Positions 50,190-60,938 of a DNA stretch of 64,000 nt are shown here, in pieces. Below the pieces are notes generated by a model that searched no databases, had not been told where the DNA came from, and worked only from the letters and a program-made list of their open reading frames with translations. The stretch's first letter is position 1, and each line of letters opens with the position of its first letter. The DNA is from Trichoplax sp. H2 (lineage: Eukaryota; Placozoa; Uniplacotomia; Trichoplacea): NCBI GenBank assembly GCA_003344405.1, contig NOWV01000017.1, forward strand, positions 124,001 to 188,000, written 5' to 3'. The position numbers and the translations under genes are program-made.

Positions 50190-50380
50190 CATACTACAGT
50201 ACTGTACAATATACTGTATGACAGTACTGTACATTGTATTCTGTAACCAACTCCGATCACATGACCAAAGTACAGTACAGTACTGCACACTACACGCATC
50301 CGATTTTACTGTACCGTACAGTACAGTACTGTACAGTACTATACTGTAGAACTCTTACTGTACAGTACAGTACAGTATTT
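50190..50380. repeat. Dense TACAGTA/TACTGTA palindrome cluster
   Basis: Within 190 bp there are more than a dozen overlapping copies of TACAGTA or its complement TACTGTA, in blocks at about 50194-50240, 50269-50290 and 50310-50378. Alternating GTAC cores make each block self-complementary, and the blocks can also pair with each other. Sequence just right of it (50380-50500) is distinctly more GC-rich. Candidates are a hairpin-forming satellite, a decayed miniature inverted-repeat element, or a binding-site cluster. Confidence 0.8.
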
Positions 50381-50487
50381 AGTGATGAGCGCAAGGCCTA
50401 TTTTGACACCAGTAGAAACGACTGTCGAGGGTACTCTGGCGCATGCGTGAATGTGGTTTTACTCGGGAGGAACGATGCAAATATGGG

Positions 50488-50660
50488 TTTGGTCAGGGAC
50501 TGCTAAAGCGAGAATTTTCTCATTAGTAGTCCTTGGTTTTGTCATCCATTTCTAGATCTCCCATACGGACGTATACTTCTTACCTCTATGGTTTTGTCAA
50601 GGGCTTCTAAAGAGAGAATTCTCTCTTGTAGTGCCGCAGTCCTTGGTTATATCACCGACT
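50488..50660. repeat. Direct duplication, 104-bp period
   Basis: Copies begin at about 50492 (GTCAGGGACTGCTAAAGCGAGAATT) and 50596 (GTCAAGGGCTTCTAAAGAGAG), continue with TTCTC..TAGTAGTCCTTGG / TTGTAGTGCCGCAGTCCTTGG and TTTTGTCATC / TTATATCACC. They lie next to the TACAGTA cluster in a locally GC-richer patch. Confidence 0.75.
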
Positions 50661-52316
50661 AGTACTGTAGACTTCTCCCGCACTTTCATACACTCGTAAG
50701 ACCACTATTTTAGGGGCGTGGCAAGGTAGATCTATCTGCTGGTTGAAAGCTGTTCAGGCTTTAGATCTTTTAAAATTATCCAGGCATGGACATTAAATTG
50801 AGCTCAAATTCCACATCAATAGATCATGACAACCTTGAGCAATTGGCTCTTGATATTTCTATTCATTTTTATTACAGTATGAAGTAATTTCATTTCTTTA
50901 AAATTCTAATACAAACCAACGGTCTCTGCTACATACAGTATAAACAATAATATTACAGTCATCGACTACGACTGTAGAAGAAGTCCTTAAATCTGTCCTA
51001 CAAATGCAAGAGGCAGTAGCAATAAATGAAAGTGAATATACACTACCATTTTACATTCAGGGATTCAACATCAACATCTGGGAAGAAACATGATGCTAAT
51101 TGGAATATCATGACTATGATATGATTTTCAGTAACAATATTAAGTAACTTTTTTTTTACAAAGGAATCTTGGTTAGAATTATACTAACATTTCTATTCAT
51201 ATCTACAGTACACTCAAAATAGGTCCGGATCATGCGATCAGGCTCTACTTGAATATCACCCAGGATCGATATCATTCATAATGAGTTTCTTGTATTACTT
51301 CGGGTATATGTAATAATAAAAATGGGTGAAGTCGTTCATAGGTAGTAATAGGCTACTAATAGCTAGCAAAACCAACAGCGCCGGTTATACTAGTTAAGCT
51401 AATATTACTGATACAGATAGTACAGATCGTTGAAAACACTTCTTAGTAGTAATCAGTGTCGATCAATTTTGCTATATTAAACGATTAAATTGCAACTATA
51501 TAAAAGTAATATCTGTAAAAATAATTTGCCATAAATCTTGATTTTATAATCAGGATACCGATTACACTTTATCCGGTGTACGAAATTAGGAAAGAGAATA
51601 TGATCGATGATAATCTTTGCGCATTTCATATTCAATTTTGTCTTGCCCAAATTACAATACATATTATTTGGCGAATATAGGAGTCTTTGATTTAATTAAT
51701 CCTATGTTCAAACATGATTGAATAATTGTAGAAGCATTACAATTGCGTAATTGCATAGTTATGCAGAAGAACTTATATCATGATACTGAATAAATGTTTA
51801 CAGTAATTGATTTACTATAGAGTAACCATATGAAATATTATACTGTTTATCTATTATTTCATGACAGTCATACCGTCTTTTTTGACGCTGTTTTTCGGCT
51901 AATGATCATCCATACACAGCAGGAAAATAAATATACAATCCTTACAATAATTGCAGTTGCATTCCATGATGCAGCTAAGATAAAAAGAGATAAATTCAAC
52001 TTTAGTTTAAATGTTATATCAAATCTATTTGATCATCATGGACTTCTTTTTAGATATTTTTATTATTTAATGATTGAAGATAATCTATACTTACTGAGAT
52101 TATAATTAGATGAAATATATAAATCGGCTAATATATAAAGAATACATCGGCAAAGTTCGATGTGTGGACCATAAGGCCTACATAGTATTACAAGAAAAAG
52201 ACGTGTTAGTCAATGTCATAGATATTCCAACGGTTGCCTATTTCGATGTTATTAGAAAGTTCGTCAAGGTATCGCAATTTGATGCAAATCAATAATTCTT
52301 TCAAGATAAAATTTAC

Positions 52317-55300
52317 CGCTTTTCGAGTAGAGCGCCAAAAGAATACAGCGATAATAGAATAAAGATAATGGTGGATAATACTATCGTCTGTTGTAATTCC
52401 TAGTTGATCATAACCATCATATGTGAGTGGTAACAAAGTGCTGTTATTCTTGAAAGTTACATAAAATATTCCTAACATTTAATTTTTCTTTTCTTACTTT
52501 CACATATGCTATAAGTAATTGATTACCAACAAGCGTCAACAAGAAATGAAGCAAACAATAGTATTGATGAAATCTTGGTGCTTGTAGATCATATTTTACA
52601 AAGGTTCTAGAATCGACCTGGTACAGAGAATCAAAGATATTTCTATAATTACTATTTATATCTTAGAATGATTTAATTTAAGATAATCAAATTGTAATAC
52701 TGTGTGCAGTCATGTAGAGCAAAAATCATATAATCGATACTGAAAGTATGTATTTGTGATTTAGGAACTAAATCACCGGTATATATTATTTGATAATAAC
52801 AGTTCGTATACCATTGGAATTGCTTCTTTATTGCCTAGACGAGGGGTACCAGGACGCCAACCTGGTCCTTTCCACCATACTGCCAGCTATCAAATTAATC
52901 AAAAATTGACCATATTAGAGAAATTTTAGAAATGTAACATTATTTAAATTAAAAAAATTTCTTACATCAGAAATTTAAAGATACAATGAAAAACGATATT
53001 TCCGAATAAATGAACTCCGAATATTAGTATTGTCAGTGATGATCCCATACGATTATGTTATGATCCCTTACTCATCTATTAGTACTTCAATGAGTTTTAC
53101 CTTGTTTAAAATTCCCTCTAATTCCAAAAATCGGCGGAAGCTCTTGATAAAACAGCCAAATTGTATTGTTACAGGATGCCAACTATCGACAGGGGCTGTT
53201 AACCCATAAACTTCATCAGCCACTTCTTCTTCGAATGTGCCTATAATTAATGTAGATATTGCAAAATCAATGTGTGTAGCCTTATTAATTAAAAAGCAAG
53301 CTCTTTAATAGTTAAAAAACATAAATAAAATTATTTAAAGTCAGTCTTTTTTTGCAAAATATTTTATCAACCCATGTAGTCTTATATAGTCTTATTAATT
53401 AAAAAGTAAACCCTACAACAGTTACAAACATAGATAATTTATTTTTAAGTCATTCTTTTTAAAAACTAACCCAAAAGTCGATCCCAGATAATAAAAATAC
53501 CACCGTAGTTTTTATTGATATATTCTGGATTTCGAGCTACGTAATGAAATACATGTAGTAAAGCCTATGATTAACATCTGCTTTTTCTTTATCGATTAGA
53601 GCATGATGCATGCTTGATGCAGCCATCATGAAATAATTTTAAATAAAATTAGAAACCAATTCCTTCTAAAGTAATAATTTCTGGAGGTAACATATTCTCA
53701 TTATGTATTAATTTTTGCTCATATCTAACAAATTATATAAGTATTCGTATTTCTAAAATTTATTAAAAATCGTCTATACTCGTATTGGAACATTTACCAT
53801 GATGTACTCGATGATGTTTTGGTGTATTAAAAATATATTCAAGTGGACCCAAGTTATCAATGATCTAATGCAATTTTAAATGGAGTTAGTTCATGAATAC
53901 TTTTATACATTGTGCATTAACCATTCGATATGTGCATATATTTAGTATATTTATCCTATTAATATACCGTACTGAATTTTAATAGTCTGCAGATACACTT
54001 ATACTTTTTTAAAACTTACCTCAGTGTGAACCCAAAATTGATACATTAAATTAAATTGAATATGAACCAAGAATATAGATGGCGGTATGAACAAAGCTAA
54101 GGGTAGGTAAAAGATCTGCAGAAAATGAAAATTGTATCATTTATCACGCTATTCTATCTTAGAGATAATTAAAATATAATCCAATCATTTGTTTATATCT
54201 ACGACTAAGCAATATTAATTTACCCATGCAAAATACTGTTGTAGAAATGATTGACGTAATGCTATGGTTAAATTAAATTCTTGGGAGCTATGATGAACTT
54301 GATGGGCAATCCAAAATAAATTGATTTCTGTAAGTTAAAGCGAATTAATAATAATCAGTATTAATACAATTATTATCCTTGGTTGCAATAAATTGAACAA
54401 GTAGTAATATCAACAGTCATATGCTATTACTATTACGATATTTTTAATCAAGCAGGCTAGTATACAAGCATTGACACTGTATTTGCTTTAATCAAATTAT
54501 TAAAGTATTGAAGCAAGACAGTTAGGATTAAGCTTTCATATTCTTCTATTATTATCCATTAATTTAATACTAATATCTCTATAATCAACATCGGGTACTA
54601 CAAAACATGGGACGATTAATCAAGGACTACTAATAAATCGATATTAAAATATACTAAATAATATGATTACTAAAGCTATGACTTAAAATATTCTTTCTAA
54701 AACAAACAAATAAATCATCTGTAAACATATGACTAATTAGCTCTATTTATACATAAAACCGGACTAAAAAATAATAATAGAGAATTAGTATCCAGCCTTA
54801 TTTTACATAACAATATACTAAAAAAAATGGTATTTATCAAGGTTATAATGATAGAATAGATCGAACTATGATTTAACTACTAAAGTATTAGATTATTCTC
54901 TTTCTGAAGCATGGCAATAGTTTATAACTAGGTCAGTATAAGCTTAGCTTGTTTCCATATTGTTTTCTAATAATATTGTACGTCAAAATAGCAATCAATA
55001 ATATTACCGTGGGCGAACCGATGGACAAAATAATATGCTAAATCAACTCCAAGAAGGCATAACCACCATGTCTGTGGTGAATCCCATGGTAATTTTATCC
55101 AATTATAGCGCTGATGAATCTTGATGTACATCTCTAATTCTATGCTTCTGACAAGTAGACTACAAATGAACAAGTAAACGAGTACAGATATTACAGGTCA
55201 CCGAAAATAATCCAATACAGTTTTAGCTTTACTGCCACCTAATACTGTACTTTTAGATCGAGCTATTTTAAAATATACTTATAGTAAAGCATTACACTTG

Positions 55301-55534
55301 ATCTTGTAAAGGAATGAGAGTAAATTATTTATGAACTAAGACATTTAAATAAGAATTTTATCACATCAAGGGCATCCATTAGTTTGATCTCGATTGAACT
55401 TACTGTGGTATTATTGATATAATAAATGCCGAAAGCGATGCAATGAAATCAGGAATTCGTAAAACTTGCAGTTTATGTTTAATAAATCGAATTAATATTT
55501 CGATCATTATTGTGGTTAGAAAGAATGGATAAAC
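52317..55534 (-). CDS. AGMO: Alkylglycerol monooxygenase, copy 1 (ends not resolved)
   Basis: Exons, 5' to 3': 55404-55534, 55008-55159, 54224-54327, 54020-54115, 53798-53864, 53471-53536, 53101-53240, 52812-52886, 52498-52617, 52317-52399; 344 codons, phases continuous. AGMO is a tetrahydropterin-dependent, membrane-bound di-iron enzyme of the fatty-acid-hydroxylase superfamily that cleaves the ether bond of alkylglycerols. The first exon has a membrane segment (YPFFLTTIMIEILIRFIK) and a stretch matching human AGMO up to RSIEL. The diagnostic LPWDSPQTWWLCLLGVDLAYY, given here as LPWDSPQTWW and LLGVDLAYY, is followed by the histidine boxes HRFAH, HQVHH and HHRVHH, so the metal ligands are complete. 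KGPGWRPGTPRLG and two C-terminal membrane segments follow. The first roughly 40 residues and the last exon are missing; the last exon found ends in phase 2 at an Arg codon. A downstream hydrophobic frame at 51868-51974 is in the wrong phase. Confidence 0.93.
53280..53465. repeat. Direct repeat in an AGMO copy 1 intron
   Basis: CTTATTAATTAAAAAG occurs at 53280 and again at 53391, each followed by similar T-rich sequence with CAGTT/TAGTTA..AAACATA and AAGTCA..TTCTTTTT. The two 110-bp copies fill most of the intron between exons 53101-53240 and 53471-53536. Confidence 0.7.
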
Positions 55535-56994
55535 CTTGAAAGAAGAGAGTAATGATTAACTTTAATTATTTAAAGACAATATTCTCCAATACTCTAGGCT
55601 GTTGTTATTATCTCAAGCATCAGTTGTATAGTGATGCTATTAATTCGTTGTCTTAGAATATAATTTAAGTTTTTATTTTTGTCCATCTTCATTCTTATTA
55701 ATTCTAAAAACTCATTTTTTCTCAATGATAGTAACAGTAGTACAATAATTGTCCTACTCCATCACTGCTGTAACTACTATGATCGAGATTCTAACAGCTT
55801 TAATCATTGTCCATATAATGGAAAGCCAACTAAGCAAAAATTAGTGATTGTAATTGATAATCAAAAAAGCTCATTAGTTAACCAAAATTATCTACAATTT
55901 AACTGTATAGAACATCCATAATTGTCTGTTAAATCGATAGCCTGAGCGAATTAGCAAGTAATGCAATAAGAAAAATTATTAGATAGATTTAGCCCTGATT
56001 AGTTATTAATACACATTACATATAATAATAACAATTATAAGTTGAAGATGAATATAAAAGGTATGGCGATGAAGTTTCGCTGCTAAAATAAGCTTAGTAG
56101 CTTACGCTGATGATTGCTAAGGACAAGACATTGTATGCGATGTTTTGGTGTAAAGTAGAACTGTTAAAAAATAAATAAAATGAGCAGTAGCGAACTGTAA
56201 GATTTAATCTGCCTACGTGATCAAAGTAAGGGTGAACAGGAAAAGCTGGGCAATGAGTATTTTACTAATTGAACTCATGACAGTCATCTAAGATCAAACT
56301 TGAAAAATCATGAATCAGAGGTACATAAAATTGATGACATAATAGAGAATTTCACGCAATAAAATCAATGCCTAAGATACAAATAAAATAAAGCATAGGG
56401 AGATGATTTCGTTGTTGCATTTAATGTTTGCGATAATCTCTGTAAAAGCGTGATTGTGTTGTGACATGTTTACATTAATAACAGATGCACAAGCAAATTT
56501 TTAAAAATATAAATAGGACTTAGAGCTTTGAAGAGTGTGACCTACAGTACAGTATTTCTCAGTAGTAGTACAGTAGGCCCCCAAAACATCAAAGAATAGC
56601 TTATGGAGGATTTAATTCGGTTGTAGGAACAATTAGCAACTAATAGAGCGGAAGTAAAAATAATCGCAATATCATGTTTTCGTCAATCATTGTCAAGAGT
56701 CAGACTTGTATAAAATAAAAAAACTTGCTAATTGGATCAATTTTGATATACATTATCTCCATAAGATAGTGGATATACGTGGATGGCTAGCTGATGGACG
56801 ACTAAAATGTTCTTATTAGAATGACTATCAAATCAGAAATTGAAAACAAATGAAAGTAACACAATAAAGTAACGTGGCAGTTTCGCTAAAGAATAGAATC
56901 CTGTGATAGCTTCTCGATGTTTATAAAACTATAGCTGGTCAATACACCATTAAAGGATAGAGTTGCAAATGGATTATTTTTTTAGACACATTAC

Positions 56995-57121
56995 CTCCAT
57001 GAGACGCTACATAGCTAAGTCGTTGAGGGAAAGATTTAAAAGTAATCGTCCGAACAACTGGAAAAATGGACAAAACTAAAGATAGTACTATAATTACAGA
57101 GGTTATTCCGCTAATTACCAT
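56995..57121 (-). CDS. Possible first exon of a membrane or secreted protein
   Basis: An ATG opens 42 codons with a hydrophobic N-terminus (MVISGITSVIIVLSLVLSIF) followed by a basic stretch (VVRTITFKSFPQRLSYVASHG) and a GGTAATG donor, phase 1. GC content is higher than around it. It lies upstream of AGMO copy 1 on the same strand, but the first AGMO exon I can place needs phase 0, so it does not join directly. It may be an AGMO 5' exon with a missing partner, or the start of another gene. Family unknown. Confidence 0.25.
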
Positions 57122-57868
57122 AGAAAAAAATAAATAGAATCCTGAGATCGTTTGAAGAAATTATAACATTGTAGACGATTAATGGCCGATTGCAAGGGTA
57201 AAATTATAAACTGCCTATTCAATATTGAAAATGTTTTCATGATAGCATTTACTGTGAACGCTGTTCATAAACTCAAAGGATAAATTTGGATACAACGAGC
57301 TGGCTATAATAAATATAATGTGCCGTAATGAGTTTTTTTAGGATGATCTTTATAGGCGAACATCAAATTATTTCCAGTCTTACTTTTTCGATATAGCCTG
57401 GAACTTGGTGGACATGTTGAAATGTTGTTATTTGTATCAGATGAGATAGCGGACGATAGGGCAGTGAAGAATTCATGCTTGAAATATTAAATTAAAGTTG
57501 TGTTGCTTGTAGAATGATGATTAATGGTCAATTTAGCCTTGAGGGAAAGAACGAAAAATATTGATTTTATAACCAACGAGGACCGATAATTATTACTATC
57601 AGATTGGACCGATAGCTATTATTGTCGTTTTGGTGTATATAGTTAATATTCAAATTACTGTTGATGTAAGTTGTTTTTTCTACCAGCTTTGTTTTGATTT
57701 GCAAATTAAACAAAAACTCTTATCCAATTTTATTGTCAAGCATGCCATACAATTATTAATAGAGCATTTAAATGCAAATTGCATGGGGTTTTTGATGTAA
57801 AAACGGTCGAATAGGTAAATCTTGACATTTAGCTAGGGCATGATTGGTTGGATTCGTTAATTGGAGTA

Positions 57869-58063
57869 ATGACATACCAACTTGAATCATATTTTAGATT
57901 CAATCATGAAACAGTCAAAATAGCGTTGGATAAAGTTAGCAGTCAAATAGATTATTCCGAGGTTCTAATTGTTTTCTACGACCAATATTTACATTGGTTT
58001 AATATCTTGATTATTCCAGACGGCCGTTGCTTCGCTATTTTAACCAACGATGATGAGGAATAG
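57869..58063 (+). CDS. Unassigned open frame or exon, hypothetical protein
   Basis: From the ATG the frame gives 64 codons (MTYQLESYFRFNHETVKIAL onward) to a TAG stop; it stays open upstream to 57836, where a splice acceptor (TTTAG) could begin a longer exon with GHDWLDSLIGV. The protein is of normal composition, with acidic end LTNDDEE, and the codons (GAC GGC CGT TGC TTC GCT) are richer in GC than neighbouring DNA, both of which speak for selection on coding. No domain or family recognised. It could be the last exon of a plus-strand gene or a small independent gene. Confidence 0.35.
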   Translation: MTYQLESYFRFNHETVKIALDKVSSQIDYSEVLIVFYDQYLHWFNILIIPDGRCFAILTNDDEE

Positions 58064-58596
58064 GTCAGTGACGTCATGGCCTCTAAGGTTAGGTCCTGGC
58101 GGAGTTTGGATAAGTTGCACAGTATAGCTGGTATGGAGCTTTCCGCTTGTGCAGAAAGGAAAAAATCGTTCTAGATCTAGACTTGCTACACTTTAAAAAA
58201 TTGGAATATTTTTGTGAGTTATACGAATGAAAGCCAAATCGGATAGATGCAAAGAGTCCAAATATAATATCGAGTAGCATTTCAACTTTTAAAATGCTTT
58301 CTTTTCGTAGTCCCTGATCACATCACAGCAAATTTCTATTCGAATATTAATAAGTTGTGGAGCTGGCATAACAGATCTTCGGTTGTATCTTCAATAGCTA
58401 ATTTATGAATATGCTCGTTATGCAATTTGTTATTGACTTGCTACACTTAACATAGGAATAAAAATCAAATCTGAAAGGTAGAAAAAGAGTTACAGTAGGT
58501 GTTTTAGTGTGATATAGTAAATTTTCCATTGCATCTTCCTCATGGCTGCTGTAGTGATTTTTTTAATAGATATGCACACACATGAGATCAAATCTA

Positions 58597-58790
58597 AGAA
58601 AGTATTTAAAATAGCTTCAAATTAGGCATAGAAACTGAATACGTGCGATATGGACAGTGATATTTATACTTTTCCTGAATTACAATTTTTGAAATAATGT
58701 CGGTAAATGCATGGGCCAAAATTAGCAGTAGCAAGTGTTAAAGTGTTTAAAGTAGATTCAAATTAGGTAGGAAAATGAATAACATTTATA
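58597..58790. repeat. Diverged direct repeat, about 142-bp period
   Basis: AAAGTATTTAAAATAGCTTC..AAATTAGGCATAGAAA and AAAGTGTTTAAAGTAGATTC..AAATTAGGTAGGAAAA begin at about 58598 and 58740. Only the first 45 bp of each unit are clearly alike. Confidence 0.5.
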
Positions 58791-60264
58791 TAATCAAAGC
58801 TTTAATATGGTGGTAAGAAATTATGATTACGGTGTAACTTTTGCATACTGTAGCTGTCGTAGCACAGTTTCCATAAGATGACTTATCTAAGAATGTGTTA
58901 AATATTGATTTATTTAGGACGCTTTAAATATTATTATTTTTAATAGATAACTGCACAGTTATACTGTACAGTATAGTATTATCTATACTGTAAACTAATA
59001 ATTAATGTTTATGTAGATTTACTATAAATTGACTGACTTTGCGATTAAGTTTGGGTTCAGTTTATGTAAGAGATTAGTGGGATTACTGTTCCTCCAGACG
59101 ATAGCTAATAATCAGTATTTAGAGCTTTACTGTAGGCAGATGTCAGGGAGGGTGAATCTGACTATAGACTTGCAGCTTTAGTCTTTTGTAATAATTATAT
59201 TCTTTCGTTGTTGCAAATTTAGATTTGATACAATATCTATGAGATATATTTAACGTGCTATCTTGAATGAAATTTTTCAATTCTTGATAGCAGATAGCGT
59301 GGATTAAATGGATTAAAGATGTACCTAAGCTGGCTATTTATATAAGTTGCAGCGATGTATAAAGTAAACATTTTCGGTTTTCAATGATCTTCTGTGCTTG
59401 TTATGTATAAAAATTTCTTGCGGAACTAATACTCGAAGGGAGATATTGGTGTCTATTGAAAATCAGAATCCTGTAAATTGATTTACTATCGTAAACTCAG
59501 TCAGATGTTAGTAGCACAAAGACATATAAGATTGCATAAACTTTATTGAAATATCTAGAAAAGGGTTAAGCGTATTCAAATAGTGTATTTATTGCGGTTC
59601 GTCTAGATCCACTACACTACTCCTAATATTGAAACTACTACTCGATATATGAATAAATGAATAAACATAACACGATTAATACATGATGCTAACCCTTAGA
59701 TGTCTAAGCAAAAATTAACTGCAGATATATGGGGTTACAATCTCGATAAGGGATAACTAATAATAGCGTGATACCATTAAGTTTCGTATAGTTTCGCACA
59801 TTATAACGATTGAATTACAGTCCATAAACTACTTGAGATAATAATCCATTTTCAGATCGAAAGAATCATATTCTTCTTCAGTACTTTGCGTATGTAACTA
59901 AATGATAGGGCAAATTTGTTACTCAAATTACTACATGATGGTTGTTATTCATAGTAGTATACAGTTACAAAGGAGTTACTATATCATAAGTTTAACTACT
60001 AGGGATAGTTAATGTACTGATTTATACAATATACTTAGTATGGAAGTTCTTTGCCCTTGTTCAACAATTCAGTAAGTTAAAGCGAACAATACAGGTACGT
60101 TATACGAGAATGAGTTCATGAGATATCTATTAACATCTTTGCAAAACTAAAATTTTTAGAGGAATAATTTTTACGTATAAGCAATGGTATTTACTACACA
60201 AGCCACTTTGTTAACACTAAGTTTCAAACGTTGCTATAGCTATGACATATGATATAATTTGAGA

Positions 60265-60442
60265 TTAGTTATTATTTTGTAGATGCTTAGGTAATTTGGT
60301 AGTTGTTTTTGTAAACAGTTTATGCTGGTACTTTATAAGTTGCTTTCTAGAGAACGATGAATCAAGCAAGGCCTCAAACATAACTGTATATTTTCTTGAT
60401 TGCTTTGTCAACAATTGTACCAAGAATTTAAGCCACTTTGGT
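60265..60442 (-). CDS. Possible last exon of AGMO copy 2
   Basis: After a CAAG acceptor the frame supplies the one base needed to complete the Arg codon left open (AG) by the exon 60939-61021, then reads PKWLKFLVQLL and stays open for 58 codons to TAA. Human AGMO has Arg-Pro-Lys at the same place. Against it, the remainder is charged rather than the expected membrane segment, and the resemblance is short. Treat as a hypothesis. Confidence 0.22.
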
Positions 60443-60938
60443 CTTGACAGAGATTTGAATAGCTCTCGTAATCCATAGTAAGGAAGATAGCGAAAATATA
60501 ATCTTCAGAAATGTGGCAGTTTCAGTTGGTATTACTATAGTACGAAGGAAATTTAAATAAAATACCATCAAAATGCTTAATTAGCGGTTAGTGAGATATA
60601 ACTATATTAATTTTAAAAGCAATGAATACAGCTTTCGTATTTAGAACATTCCGAAATTAAGGGATGAAGAGCTAAACTTACAAACGTATCCAGTTGATAT
60701 TAACATGGTATCCATCACTAAGTAGGACATGCACCGACTATACTCGACAAATGGTGCATAGTACCTATAGTTCAAGAATATTTTTATTAAGTTACTTATT
60801 TAATAAATATAAATAGGTATTCACAAATAGAAAATATAGCTTGCTAAAAATTACAAATAGGTATTAGGTAATGGGGTAAATATTAATTAGGTCAAGTTTC
60901 ATTATTTGAAATGCGATGTTCTACACTACAAGTAATAC

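Larger units (their letters stand above)
47715..52316. other. Mostly non-coding interval with microsatellite and repeats
   Basis: About 4.6 kb. It contains a TA microsatellite (49261), a TACAGTA cluster (50190-50380), a 104-bp duplication (50488-50660) and scattered open frames of 60-90 codons that match nothing I know. The stretch nearest 52316 should include the last exon and 3' end of the first AGMO gene, which I could not place in a consistent phase. Confidence 0.5.
55535..60264. other. Interval between the two AGMO copies
   Basis: About 4.7 kb. It should contain the first exon and promoter of AGMO copy 1 and the 3' end of copy 2. I see two open segments that look coding but are unassigned (56995-57121 minus, 57869-58063 plus), a diverged repeat (58597-58790) and a short TACTGTA palindrome group (58960-58990). 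The rest is AT-rich without signal. Confidence 0.5.

Noticed and set aside
51868-51974. Hydrophobic frame as last exon of AGMO copy 1
   Set aside because: NATAIIVRIVYLF followed by a stop resembles a membrane tail, but the acceptor gives phase 1 while the preceding exon ends in phase 2; the in-phase reading is cysteine-rich and implausible.
60296-60478. 60-codon plus frame
   Set aside because: Shadow of the longer open minus-strand segment 60265-60442; no recognisable content.
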